From the NCBI GenBank assembly GCA_044507065.1, contig JBIQJY010000013.1, positions 1-64,000 of the forward strand: 64,000 nt of DNA, in the 5' to 3' direction. Numbering within the stretch: the first letter of the stretch is position 1; each line of letters opens with the position of its first letter. This stretch comes from SCN-69-37 sp044507065 (GTDB taxonomy: Bacteria; Acidobacteriota; Vicinamibacteria; Vicinamibacterales; SCN-69-37). This document shows positions 47,022 to 55,962 of the stretch, piece by piece. The notes under the pieces were generated by a model. It saw nothing but the letters and a program-made list of their open reading frames with translations. It did no database searches and had not been told where the DNA came from. The translations under genes were made by a program, and so were the position numbers.

Positions 47022-48137
47022 ATGAAGCACGTGACCGGTCCCATCGCCTGCGCACTCGGCATGCTCATCGTCCTCGCCGCACCCGGGGCCGCACAGGATG
47101 CGGCAACCACGCCGCCTCCGTCGTCGACGCCCACGACACCGCCGTCGGGGTCGCCGGCCTCGACGATCATCGAGCGGGTGCTCGTGCGCGTGAACGGCGA
47201 GATTCTGACGCAGTCGCAGTTGACCAACCTCCAGATCGAGGCCCTGCGCGAACGCGAGCAGCCGCCGTCGCCGGCGGAAGTCGAGCCGGCCATCGCCGAG
47301 ATCACGCCGGCGCTGCTCGTCGCGTCGGTCGACAACCTGTTGCTCGTCCAGCACGGTCGACAGCTCGGCCTGACCTTCACGCAGGAGCAGTTCCAGCAGG
47401 CCATCGAAAACATCAAGAAGGCGAACAAGCTCGACGACGCCGCGCTGGCCAAAGTGCTGGCGCAGGACGGCCTGACGCTGGAGGATATCCGCCAGCGCCT
47501 CGAGCAGTCGTACTTCATCCAGGGCGTCGAACAGCGTGAGATCGGTCCGAGCATGACGATCACGCTCGAGGAACAGCGCCAGTACTACAAGCGCCACAGC
47601 GATCAGTTCATGACGCCGCTCACGATCAGCATCCGCGAGTTGCTCATCCCCGTGGCGACGCGCACGCAGGGCGGCCAGGAGGTCTTCTCGGTGGGCGACG
47701 ACGAGGCGGCCAAGGCGACAATCGAGCAGTTGCGCACGCGCGCGCTGGCCGGAGAGGACTTCACGGCGCTGGTGACGGCTCACTCGGACTCCGCGACGAA
47801 GGCCAATGGCGGCCTCATCGGTCCGGTCAATGTCGAGGATTTGAGCCCCGCACTCAAGGACATGTTCGCGAAGCTCGAACCCGGCCAGATCAGCGAGCCG
47901 CTGCGCACGACGCGCGGCTACCAGATCTTCAAGCTCGAGGAACGATCGACGCCCGCCATGCGGCCATTCGACGAAGTGCGCCGGGAGATCGAGACCGCCA
48001 TCCGCATGGAACGGCTCGAGCCCGAGAAGCAGAAGCTGCTGGCGCGCCTGCGCACCCAGGCCGTCATCGAGTGGAAGGACGACAGTCTCCGGCAAATCTA
48101 CGACCGGCAGATTGCGTCGACCCAGGCCCAGCAGTGA
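47022..48137 (+). CDS. SurA-like periplasmic peptidyl-prolyl isomerase/chaperone
   Basis: Exported chaperone for outer-membrane proteins. The start is the ATG at 47022, with a clear signal peptide (HVTGPIACALGMLIVLAAPG, cleavage near AAQDA) and a Pro/Ser/Thr linker. The SurA N-domain (RVLVRVNGEILTQSQLTNLQ, about residues 50-200) is followed by one parvulin domain (about 210-320; SDSATKANGGLIGPVNVEDL). The C-terminal helix completes the chaperone fold. E. coli SurA has two parvulin domains; this 371-residue form has one. Its stop overlaps dusB (GTGA). Confidence 0.88.
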   Translation: MKHVTGPIACALGMLIVLAAPGAAQDAATTPPPSSTPTTPPSGSPASTIIERVLVRVNGEILTQSQLTNLQIEALREREQPPSPAEVEPAIAEITPALLVASVDNLLLVQHGRQLGLTFTQEQFQQAIENIKKANKLDDAALAKVLAQDGLTLEDIRQRLEQSYFIQGVEQREIGPSMTITLEEQRQYYKRHSDQFMTPLTISIRELLIPVATRTQGGQEVFSVGDDEAAKATIEQLRTRALAGEDFTALVTAHSDSATKANGGLIGPVNVEDLSPALKDMFAKLEPGQISEPLRTTRGYQIFKLEERSTPAMRPFDEVRREIETAIRMERLEPEKQKLLARLRTQAVIEWKDDSLRQIYDRQIASTQAQQ

Positions 48138-49189
48138 AGATCGGACAGGTTTCCATCGATAGGCCGGTGGCGCTGGCGCCAATGGCCGGCATGACCGACA
48201 CGGCCTTCCGTCGCCTGGTGAAGCGCAAGGGCGGCTGCGGGCTGGTCGTCACCGAAATGGTCAGTTCGGAGGGGCTCGTACGCGGCATCGATCGCACGCT
48301 CGAGTACGCCGAGTACACCGAGGAGGAGCGGCCCGTCTCGATCCAGATCTTCGGCGGCGATCCGCAGGTGATGGCCGATGCCGCGCAGGTTGTCGAGGGC
48401 ATGGGTGCCGATGTCGTCGACATCAACATGGGGTGCCCGGTCCCGAAGATCGCGAAACACCACGCGGGCTGCAGCCTGATGCGCCAGCCCGAGCACGCGG
48501 CGAGCATCGTGCGCGCCATGGCCGCGGCCGTGAAGATCCCGGTGACGGTGAAGATGCGCGCGGGGTGGAATGAGAGCGAGATCAATGCGCCGCTCCTCGC
48601 CCGCATGGTCGAGGACGCCGGCGCCTCAGCCCTTGCCGTCCACGGCCGTACCGCCGCGCAGTCCTACACGGGCGAGTCGGACTGGTCGCTCATTGGCCGT
48701 GTTGCCGCGTCTGTCAAGATTCCCGTCTTCGGGTCCGGCGACTGCGTGCAGCCGGATCAGGTCGTTGCGCGCCTTCGGGACACCGGCGCCGCGGGCGTGC
48801 TCGTCGGCAGGGGCGCGCTCAGGAACCCGTGGATCTTCAGCCAGGCTGCGGCGCTCGCCGACGGCGCGGTACGGGCCGACGACATTGCGCTCGAGGAGCG
48901 CGGCCGCTTCCTGCTCGACTACATCGATCTGCTGATGGTGGAACGGATCGGCGAGGACGAAGGCTTCCGGCACGTAGCCCCCGGGACGGAAGGGGCCGCG
49001 CACCAGCCCGCGCGGGGGCGCGAACGCTGGGTGGTCAACAAGGTCCGCGCGCTCGGGGCGTGGTACACGAAGGGACTCGACGGGGGCGGGCAGCTCCGCG
49101 TCGCCATCAACTCCGCCGAGAACGTCGACGCGCTCAGGCGTTTGATCGCTGAGTTCTTCGGCGTCGAGTCGTTGATGGCTGCTAGTTAG
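48134..49189 (+). CDS. dusB: tRNA-dihydrouridine synthase (DusB-like)
   Basis: FMN enzyme that reduces uridines in the tRNA D-loop. The 351-residue product starts at the GTG at 48134, overlapping the surA-like stop. It begins VKIGQVSIDRPVALAPMAGM and has VTEMVSSEGLV, DINMGCPVPKIAKHHAGCSL (with the catalytic Cys), VTVKMRAGWNES and VHGRTAAQSYTGESDW. The extra region EGAAHQPARGRERW near the C-terminus is Pro/Arg-rich. It converges with the Dabb gene with no bases between the stop codons. Confidence 0.93.
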   Translation: MKIGQVSIDRPVALAPMAGMTDTAFRRLVKRKGGCGLVVTEMVSSEGLVRGIDRTLEYAEYTEEERPVSIQIFGGDPQVMADAAQVVEGMGADVVDINMGCPVPKIAKHHAGCSLMRQPEHAASIVRAMAAAVKIPVTVKMRAGWNESEINAPLLARMVEDAGASALAVHGRTAAQSYTGESDWSLIGRVAASVKIPVFGSGDCVQPDQVVARLRDTGAAGVLVGRGALRNPWIFSQAAALADGAVRADDIALEERGRFLLDYIDLLMVERIGEDEGFRHVAPGTEGAAHQPARGRERWVVNKVRALGAWYTKGLDGGGQLRVAINSAENVDALRRLIAEFFGVESLMAAS

Positions 49190-49543
49190 TCATTCGACCA
49201 ATTCTTTCGGCGATATCCCTCCCACTTCGGTGGCCCGGACCTCGCACACCACCGTGCGCTCGCATGTCGCCCAGAAAGCGCGGCCCAGGTCGGCATGTGC
49301 CGGCTCGTTCAGGTACGCGATCAGCCCTTGTTCCGACGAAAACTCCAGGACGGCCGCGTACTGGTAGGTCGCATCACCCAAACTGCGATCATATCCAGGG
49401 TCTACATGCATACTGCGGCCGACAGTGCATCTGCTCACGTGGGGGGACGAGCGGAGCGTCTTGACAACCAGTTCCGCAAATCCCATCCTCGCCTCGTCAG
49501 ATAGATCCGCCCTGGGCGTGAACAATACGATGTGCTGAATCAC
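49190..49543 (-). CDS. Dabb (stress-responsive A/B barrel) domain protein
   Basis: The 117-residue product is one dimeric alpha/beta-barrel Dabb domain. It starts IQHIVLFTPRADLSDEARMG and has the family's GRSMHVDPGYDRSLGDATYQ and ending region EPAHADLGRAFWATCERTVV. Function is unknown for most members; some plant and bacterial relatives are stress-induced or act as cyclases. The GTG start overlaps the stop of the upstream Pro/Arg/Gly-rich gene by 4 bp (GTGA), so it is probably the last gene of the regulator operon. Confidence 0.85.
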   Translation of the reverse strand: MIQHIVLFTPRADLSDEARMGFAELVVKTLRSSPHVSRCTVGRSMHVDPGYDRSLGDATYQYAAVLEFSSEQGLIAYLNEPAHADLGRAFWATCERTVVCEVRATEVGGISPKELVE

Positions 49544-50214
49544 TTGTCGTTACGCTTCTTGGGCGTTCGCCCATTTCCAGGCCCTGGACGCCGCGAGCGA
49601 GGCGGCGGTCCGTCGTGACGAGGAGGTCGACCGGAGCCGGATGGCCTGGCCCCTCCGCTCGGCGATCGCTTGTCTCGCGTCCCGGGGGGACCCGGGGGAC
49701 GCCCGCCCGGTGCCTTTCCTCGTCCCGGCTTGAAGGTCGAACCGCCAGGTGGCCGTGATGACCGACCGGGGCGCGGGGGCGCCGGTCTCGGCGCGTCCGG
49801 ACGCGGCGGCGCCGGACGACCCCAGGACCGATCGCCCGATGGTGGCCGTGACGGCCCGCGATCGTCGGGGGTGGGGCGGCCGTGCCCTGTCTTCTGCGCG
49901 ATGAGCCGCTTCTTGTACAGCGCGCGCTTCGCGTCCCGGGGTATCTCGGGTCGTGCCCTGGGATCCTTGTGTTCGCCGCCGGGGCGCCAGCCTCGCCCGC
50001 GCGTTTCCTGTGCGCGGCGCCGCTCGACGAGCGCCGCCTGCGCGGCTTCCGGCGAGTCCCACAGACGCCCGCGCTCGAACCACTGCAGGCGCACGTCCGG
50101 CTGCGTCCGCTGCAGCTGCTTGAGTGTGGGGATCAGCGCCTCGGCCTCGCGCGCGCGAAACGAGGTTGGGGTGGCGCCATCGACGATCACCCAGCAGCGG
50201 AAGAACTTGGCCAT
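49540..50214 (-). CDS. Hypothetical protein with globular N-terminus and Pro/Arg/Gly-rich tail
   Basis: The 224-residue product is not recognised as a named family. The first about 75 residues look folded and conserved in style (MAKFFRCWVIVDGATPTSFR, then LQRTQPDVRLQWFERGRLWD). From about residue 80 it becomes basic, and from about 110 to the end it is Pro/Arg/Gly/Ser-rich (RPAPPRPDAPRPAPPRPG) and surely disordered. Such tails often bind RNA or pack ribonucleoproteins, but that is inference. The ATG at 50212-50214 lies 2 bp after the stop of the NtrC-type regulator, and the Dabb gene overlaps it. The frame continues open upstream, antisense to conserved sequence, and is not coding there. Confidence 0.7.
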   Translation of the reverse strand: MAKFFRCWVIVDGATPTSFRAREAEALIPTLKQLQRTQPDVRLQWFERGRLWDSPEAAQAALVERRRAQETRGRGWRPGGEHKDPRARPEIPRDAKRALYKKRLIAQKTGHGRPTPDDRGPSRPPSGDRSWGRPAPPRPDAPRPAPPRPGRSSRPPGGSTFKPGRGKAPGGRPPGPPGTRDKRSPSGGARPSGSGRPPRHDGPPPRSRRPGPGNGRTPKKRNDK

Positions 50215-50216
50215 GG

Positions 50217-51605
<1,389 letters not shown>

Positions 51606-51769
51606 GTCTGGGGCGACGACATTTTGACACGAAGCGCCTGACTTATCGAGTCGCCGGCGGGGCCCCCATGGCAGGACTGGTTAAAGTCGGGAAGGGGGGT
51701 GGCCGATAGAGTCCTTGAAACGCCGCAGGGCGTGCCGGCCGGAAACGTCATTAACCAGAGGGCCGCGGG

Positions 51770-52006
51770 ATGGGTGAGATGCTGCTTGAACGGAAGACTG
51801 TTTCGATTCCACGTGCATGTGAACTTGTGGGTGTGAGCCGACGGACCATCTACAACTGGTTGGCGGGCGGCAAGATTCAGTACGTCCGGACGGCCGGCGG
51901 GTCGGTCCGGATCTTCGAAGACACGCTGTGGCGCGACCCCGAAGCGCCGGCCGCCGCCGATGCGAATCCGGCCTGGGCGCAGCAGCGATTCAGTCGTGGC
52001 GCCTGA
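51770..52006 (+). CDS. Small MerR/BldC-like helix-turn-helix protein
   Basis: A 78-residue stand-alone DNA-binding protein. The HTH and wing read IPRACELVGVSRRTIYNWLA and GGKIQYVRTAGGSVRIFEDT, the pattern of excisionase/HTH_17 and of BldC, the Streptomyces development regulator. There is no effector domain; the last 25 residues are Ala/Pro-rich. It is divergent from the NtrC-type regulator and just upstream of the DHp-like mini-gene. The start is the ATG at 51770, with GAGGGCCGCGGG upstream. A phage excisionase is less likely, since no integrase is near. Confidence 0.82.
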   Translation: MGEMLLERKTVSIPRACELVGVSRRTIYNWLAGGKIQYVRTAGGSVRIFEDTLWRDPEAPAAADANPAWAQQRFSRGA

Positions 52007-52043
52007 GATTGCCGTGACCGGCGTCACGCCGCGCCCAGCAACC

Positions 52044-52253
52044 ATGGAACTGTCCCCCGACCTCTCGCGGGTGTTCCATCGCCTCAACAACCAGCTCGGC
52101 GTGGTTCTGGCCAACGCCGAGCTGCTCGAGGCCAAGTTGACCGACGACACACAGCGGGCCCGGGCGGGCCTGGTCGTGAGCGGTGCCCTCGACGCCATTG
52201 CGGCCGTCCAGGACCTGCGGCGTCTCGTCGGATTGCAGTCGCCGCCCTGCTGA
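52044..52253 (+). CDS. Stand-alone DHp-like (histidine kinase dimerisation) mini-protein
   Basis: A 69-residue protein whose core, FHRLNNQLGVVLANAELLEA, resembles the H-box helix of histidine kinases. The hybrid kinase 1.3 kb away has AHELNNPLATILACAERLNG at the matching place, sharing the H-x-L-N-N core and the L-A-x-A-E pattern. A second helix follows (ARAGLVVSGALDAIAAVQDL), but there is no ATPase domain. It could be a phosphotransfer module, a decoy, or a fragment of a former kinase. An upstream GTG at 51996 would overlap the HTH gene by 11 bp and give 85 residues. Confidence 0.6.
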   Translation: MELSPDLSRVFHRLNNQLGVVLANAELLEAKLTDDTQRARAGLVVSGALDAIAAVQDLRRLVGLQSPPC

Positions 52254-52286
52254 GGTCTTCAGCGCACGGCTGCCCTGTCGGGCAAA

Positions 52287-52309
52287 TGACACTTTTGATC
52301 GGTGTGTCA
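52287..52309. promoter_or_regulatory. Palindrome, candidate enhancer for the NtrC-type regulator
   Basis: TGACAC-N11-GTGTCA, perfect 6-bp arms, centred about 157 bp upstream of the -24 element. That is the usual distance for sigma-54 activator sites. A single TGACAC half-site also lies at 51625-51630, in the regulator's own promoter region. Confidence 0.5.
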
Positions 52310-52454
52310 ATTCTCCGACGCCGCCAGGCACCCTGCCTGCCCGGTCCTTCACACCGGTTCACAGAACGTCATCGCCTCCTAAGCCCAATTCAATCAGCAC
52401 GTTAGCGTCCGGAATGGCGCTGTGGGTTTCGTCAGATCCGGCGGTCCTCGGACT

Positions 52455-52470
52455 TGGCATCGCTGTTGCG
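52455..52470 (+). promoter_or_regulatory. Sigma-54 (-24/-12) promoter of the sigma-factor gene
   Basis: TGGCATCGCTGTTGCG, with GG and GC exactly ten bases apart and a T before the -24 box. It matches the consensus TGGCACG-N4-TTGCW at the key positions. It lies 48 bp upstream of the FliA-family gene. Confidence 0.7.
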
Positions 52471-52518
52471 ATAAGAGGCGGCACCAGCCACTTCTGGCTG
52501 GTCGGAGGTTCTGACACG

Positions 52519-53352
52519 ATGCAGCGGGCACCCCTCGAAACCAGTCAGCAGGAACGAGTCGCGGCCGGGCTACCGTTTGTGGAATCGCTCGCGCGCAGGA
52601 TGGCGTCGACGATGCCCCATTCGATCGAGCTCAACGATCTGGTCCAGGACGGAGTCCTGGGGCTGATGGACGCCGCACACCGCTTCGATGAGGCTCGTGG
52701 CATCAAGTTCGAGACATTTGCCGAGCGACGTGTCCGCGGCGCCATCATCGACGCGTTGCGGCGCGACGCGTGGCCCCGCGGGGTGCGTCGGGCCCGTCGC
52801 GAACTCGAAGCGGCGCGCGAGGCGCTGCGGCGGGAACTGGGGGCCGAGCCGAGCATGGCGGACCTGGCGCGCCGCGTCGGAACCGAAGTGCCGGCGCTCG
52901 AGCGCATGATCGTCCGCATCAACACCATCGAGTCGACATCCCCGCTGGCCAACGCCGAAACGCTCGACAGCTCGACGCTGCCTGCCGTGCTGGTGCCAAG
53001 CGAGCCGGTCGCGCCCGACCGCCTTTTCGAGCAGTCGCAGACGCGCGGCCGCATCCGGGCCGCGCTCGTCCAGCTGCCGCCGCGCGAGCGCCGGATTCTC
53101 TCGCTCTACTACTTTGGCGACGCCACGATGAAGCAGATCGGGCAGGCGATTGGCGTGAACGAATCGCGCGTTTCGCAGCTGCACGCGCGTGCGATTCAGC
53201 GGCTGCGCCGGCTGCTGTCGGCACCGAACACGCCGCAGGCCCAGCGGCCCCGGCTGGTGGCGCGCACGACGAAGCCGAAGGTGCGTCCGTCGGTGGCGAA
53301 GGTGCCGCGCGCACCGCGCATTGCGGCCGAGGAACGCCGAGCGGTCGCCTAG
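52519..53352 (+). CDS. FliA/WhiG-family RNA polymerase sigma factor
   Basis: Alternative sigma-70-family factor of group 3. The 277-residue product has region 2 (LPFVESLARRMASTMPHSIE, then LNDLVQDGVLGLMDAAHRFD, then FETFAERRVRGAIIDALRRD), region 3 (GAEPSMADLARRVGTEVPAL) and region 4 (LPPRERRILSLYYFGDATMK, with the HTH GVNESRVSQLHARAIQRLRR). A basic, Pro-rich 45-residue tail is unusual. The ATG at 52519 has GGAGG 10 bases upstream. No flagellar genes are in the window, so a non-motility role is open. It converges on the hybrid kinase with 6 bp between. Confidence 0.92.
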   Translation: MQRAPLETSQQERVAAGLPFVESLARRMASTMPHSIELNDLVQDGVLGLMDAAHRFDEARGIKFETFAERRVRGAIIDALRRDAWPRGVRRARRELEAAREALRRELGAEPSMADLARRVGTEVPALERMIVRINTIESTSPLANAETLDSSTLPAVLVPSEPVAPDRLFEQSQTRGRIRAALVQLPPRERRILSLYYFGDATMKQIGQAIGVNESRVSQLHARAIQRLRRLLSAPNTPQAQRPRLVARTTKPKVRPSVAKVPRAPRIAAEERRAVA

Positions 53353-53358
53353 CGGCCG

Positions 53359-54930
53359 CTAGCGCAACGTTTCCCGCGCGAGCCGGACGAGGTCTTTCAG
53401 TCGGAAGGGCTTCGGCACCCAGCGGCAGCCGCTTTCCTCGAGGAAGCGCTCCGCATCGGTGCCGGCCACATCGCCCGTCACGAACACGAGCCGCTTCGCC
53501 ACGTGCGGCGTCTTCGCCGACACCTCTCGGAAGAACGCCATGCCGTCGACCTTCGGCATCTTCAGGTCGCAGATGATGACGTCGTAGTGTCGCTCGCGCA
53601 CCTTCTGCAGCGCTTCCTCACCGTTCTCGGCACGGTCGGGCCTGAAACCCTCGTCGGCCAGCGCGGCCGCGACGGCATCACCCAGGGCGGCTTCGTCCTC
53701 GATCACGAGTGCCCGCGTCCCGCGCGGCACAGGCGGCAAGACCGCCGTCGGCGCGCGGTCCGGGGTCCTGACGCGAAGACCGCTCACCGGTAGTTCGAGC
53801 CGGAACGACGCGCCACCCTGCTCGGCCGCCTGCACGCTGATGCGCCCGCCGTGTTCCTGCGCAATCGCGTAGGCAACACTCAATCCGAGGCCCGTGCCAC
53901 GGCCCACCGGCTTGGTCGTGAAGAATGGGTCGAACACCTTCCCCTGCATGTCCTCCGGTACGCCCGGCCCGTCGTCGTTGACCTCGAGCACGACGGCGTC
54001 GTGGTCGGGCGCATCCCAGGTGCGCAGCACGAGCGTGCCGTGCCCGTGTGCTTCGAGCATCGCCTGCTCGGCGTTGATGAGCAGGTTCAGCACGATCTGC
54101 TGGATCTGGTGGGGGTCGACGAACACCGGGGGCAGCGTTGCCGCGAGGTCCTCGACGATGACCACGTTGGCCGCACGCTGTTCGTAGGCGCGCAGGCTGA
54201 GCGTCTCGCGCACGACCTGGTTGAGGTCGACGGTTGCGCGGGTCGTGTGGCGCTTGCGCGCGAACGTCTGGAGATTGCGGACGATCCGCGCGGCGCGTTC
54301 GGCGGCATTGTGGATGGCGTCGAGATCGCGGCGGGTCGGTTCGTCGAGGCGCCGGCCGTTGAGCCGCTCGGCGCAGGCGAGGATCGTCGCGAGCGGGTTG
54401 TTGAGTTCGTGTGCGACGCCCGACATGGTCTGCCCGAGTGCCGCGAGCTTCTCGGCCTGCGACAGCTGCTGGTAGAGATCGCGCGCCTGATCCTGCAGGT
54501 TCTTGCGGTCGGTGACGTCGCGCATCATGGCTTCGACGCGCAGCGACTCGTCGGACACGGCGACGGCCCTTGCCGTCGTTTCGATCCATACGGCGGAACC
54601 GTCGAGGCGCCGCAGGCGCAGCAGATAGTCGCGCACCTCTCCGTCCCTGCGCAGCCGCTGGATGAACTCGTCGCGCGCCAGCTCGTCGACGAAACGATCG
54701 GCACCGAACGGCCGCACGTCGGCGTCGGATGACTGCTCGGACCAGCCGAAAAGCGAGCGGAGATGCGGGTTGGCGGCCAGCGTCGCGGTGTCGTCGGGAC
54801 CGACGAGCCCGATGTAGATGCCCTCGCGAAGTCCGTCGAACAGGTCGGCGAACGCCTCGTGCGACAGGCCCGACCCACCCGGCTGGCGTGCGGAATTTCG
54901 TGGAGACACTGCCGTCGCGGATCTTACCAT
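53359..54930 (-). CDS. Hybrid histidine kinase (PAS-HisKA-HATPase-REC)
   Basis: A cytoplasmic sensor kinase of 523 residues. A PAS domain (about 25-145) is followed by a HisKA domain with the phospho-acceptor His in SGVAHELNNPLATILACAER. The HATPase has N-box VLNLLINAEQAM, G1 VNDDGPGVP, and G2 GRGTGLGLSVAYAIAQEHGG. A C-terminal receiver domain (about 400-523) has its Asp in DVIICDLKMPKVDG. No membrane segment is visible. It is a natural candidate partner for the NtrC-type regulator 2 kb away, possibly with the DHp mini-protein as intermediate, but the pairing is inferred from position only. Confidence 0.93.
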   Translation of the reverse strand: MVRSATAVSPRNSARQPGGSGLSHEAFADLFDGLREGIYIGLVGPDDTATLAANPHLRSLFGWSEQSSDADVRPFGADRFVDELARDEFIQRLRRDGEVRDYLLRLRRLDGSAVWIETTARAVAVSDESLRVEAMMRDVTDRKNLQDQARDLYQQLSQAEKLAALGQTMSGVAHELNNPLATILACAERLNGRRLDEPTRRDLDAIHNAAERAARIVRNLQTFARKRHTTRATVDLNQVVRETLSLRAYEQRAANVVIVEDLAATLPPVFVDPHQIQQIVLNLLINAEQAMLEAHGHGTLVLRTWDAPDHDAVVLEVNDDGPGVPEDMQGKVFDPFFTTKPVGRGTGLGLSVAYAIAQEHGGRISVQAAEQGGASFRLELPVSGLRVRTPDRAPTAVLPPVPRGTRALVIEDEAALGDAVAAALADEGFRPDRAENGEEALQKVRERHYDVIICDLKMPKVDGMAFFREVSAKTPHVAKRLVFVTGDVAGTDAERFLEESGCRWVPKPFRLKDLVRLARETLR

Positions 54931-54979
54931 CGGCTACACTTTCAGGGATGCGCGGCCCGCGCGCGCGTCGAGCATCCCC

Positions 54980-55936
54980 ATGGCCCGTCTCCCATCCGCC
55001 CGCGTCATCGATGGCTCGTCATCCGGTACCGGTTACTTCCTCTGCGCGCGCAAGGAGCGCCGTACCGGCCGATCGGGCCCGTTCCTCGTGCTCGTCCTTC
55101 AGGACAGTACCGGGGACATCGACGCCAAGGTCTTCCAGGATGTCGACCAGGCGAGCCAGCAGTTCGAGGCCGGCGAGTTCGTCGCCGTGCAGGGCAAGGG
55201 CAACGTCTTCAACGGTCGCACCGAACTGATCGTCGACAAGATCCGCCGCGTGATTCCGAGCGATGCCGCGCTGGGCTTTCGCGAAGAGGACTGCATCCCG
55301 ACCTCGCCCCGCCCGGTCGACGAGATGTGGCAGGAGTTGTCGCAGCGGATTGCCAGCGTCGAGAACGCGCACATCCGTGGCCTTCTCGAGTCGATCGTGG
55401 CCCGACACGGCGACAAGCTTCGTGTGTGGCCGGCGGCGCGTCAGGTGCACCACGCCTACCGCAGCGGACTGCTCGAGCACGTCCTGAAGATCATGGAAGT
55501 GGCGGTGTTCCTGGCCGACACCTACGGCCTGCGGCGCGACCTCGTGATTGCCGGCGCACTGCTGCACGACATCGGCAAGCTCGAAGAGCTGTCCTACAAC
55601 ATCGCCATCGACTACTCGGTCGAGGGCAACCTGGTCGGCCACATCGTCATCGGCGCCGCGATGCTACGGGACGCGGTGCGCGACCGGCCCGATTTTCCGC
55701 GGGAGCTGGCGCTCGAACTCGAGCACATGATCCTGTCGCATCACGGTGCCAGGGAGCTGGGCTCGCCGGTGACGCCGATGACGCCGGAGGCGTTCGTGCT
55801 GGCGGCTGCCGACGATCTCGATGCGAAGCTGCACCAGGTGCGCCGGCACCTGGCCACCGACACCGGGACCGGCCGGTTCACGTCCTACCACCGCTATCTG
55901 GAGCGCGTCCTGCTGAAGCCGGATTCGGGACACTAG
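54980..55936 (+). CDS. YhaM-like 3'-5' exoribonuclease (OB-fold plus HD domain)
   Basis: The 318-residue product resembles YhaM/CbfA-type 3'-5' exonucleases. An N-terminal OB-fold nucleic-acid-binding domain (about residues 1-90; LVLVLQDSTGDIDAKVFQDV) is followed by an HD metal-dependent hydrolase domain (HHAYRSGLLEHVLKIMEVAV, AGALLHDIGKLEEL, and LILSHH-like MILSHHGARELGSP). Length fits YhaM (about 314). The start is the ATG at 54980 (MARLPSARVIDG). It is divergent from the hybrid kinase and converges with fabZ across a terminator-like hairpin. Confidence 0.88.
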   Translation: MARLPSARVIDGSSSGTGYFLCARKERRTGRSGPFLVLVLQDSTGDIDAKVFQDVDQASQQFEAGEFVAVQGKGNVFNGRTELIVDKIRRVIPSDAALGFREEDCIPTSPRPVDEMWQELSQRIASVENAHIRGLLESIVARHGDKLRVWPAARQVHHAYRSGLLEHVLKIMEVAVFLADTYGLRRDLVIAGALLHDIGKLEELSYNIAIDYSVEGNLVGHIVIGAAMLRDAVRDRPDFPRELALELEHMILSHHGARELGSPVTPMTPEAFVLAAADDLDAKLHQVRRHLATDTGTGRFTSYHRYLERVLLKPDSGH

Positions 55937-55940
55937 CGGG

Positions 55941-55962
55941 GGCCCCGCACCGCGGCGGGGCC
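55941..55962. terminator. GC hairpin between convergent yhaM-like and fabZ genes
   Basis: GGCCCCGC, a 6-nt loop, then GCGGGGCC: perfect 8-bp arms placed exactly between two convergent stop codons. It lacks a T-run, but position and strength suggest a bidirectional terminator. Confidence 0.6.

Noticed and set aside
51668..51684. TGGCAGGACTGGTTAAA as a sigma-54 promoter for the mini-HTH
   Set aside because: The GC at the required spacing is missing, so it fails the core -12 requirement.
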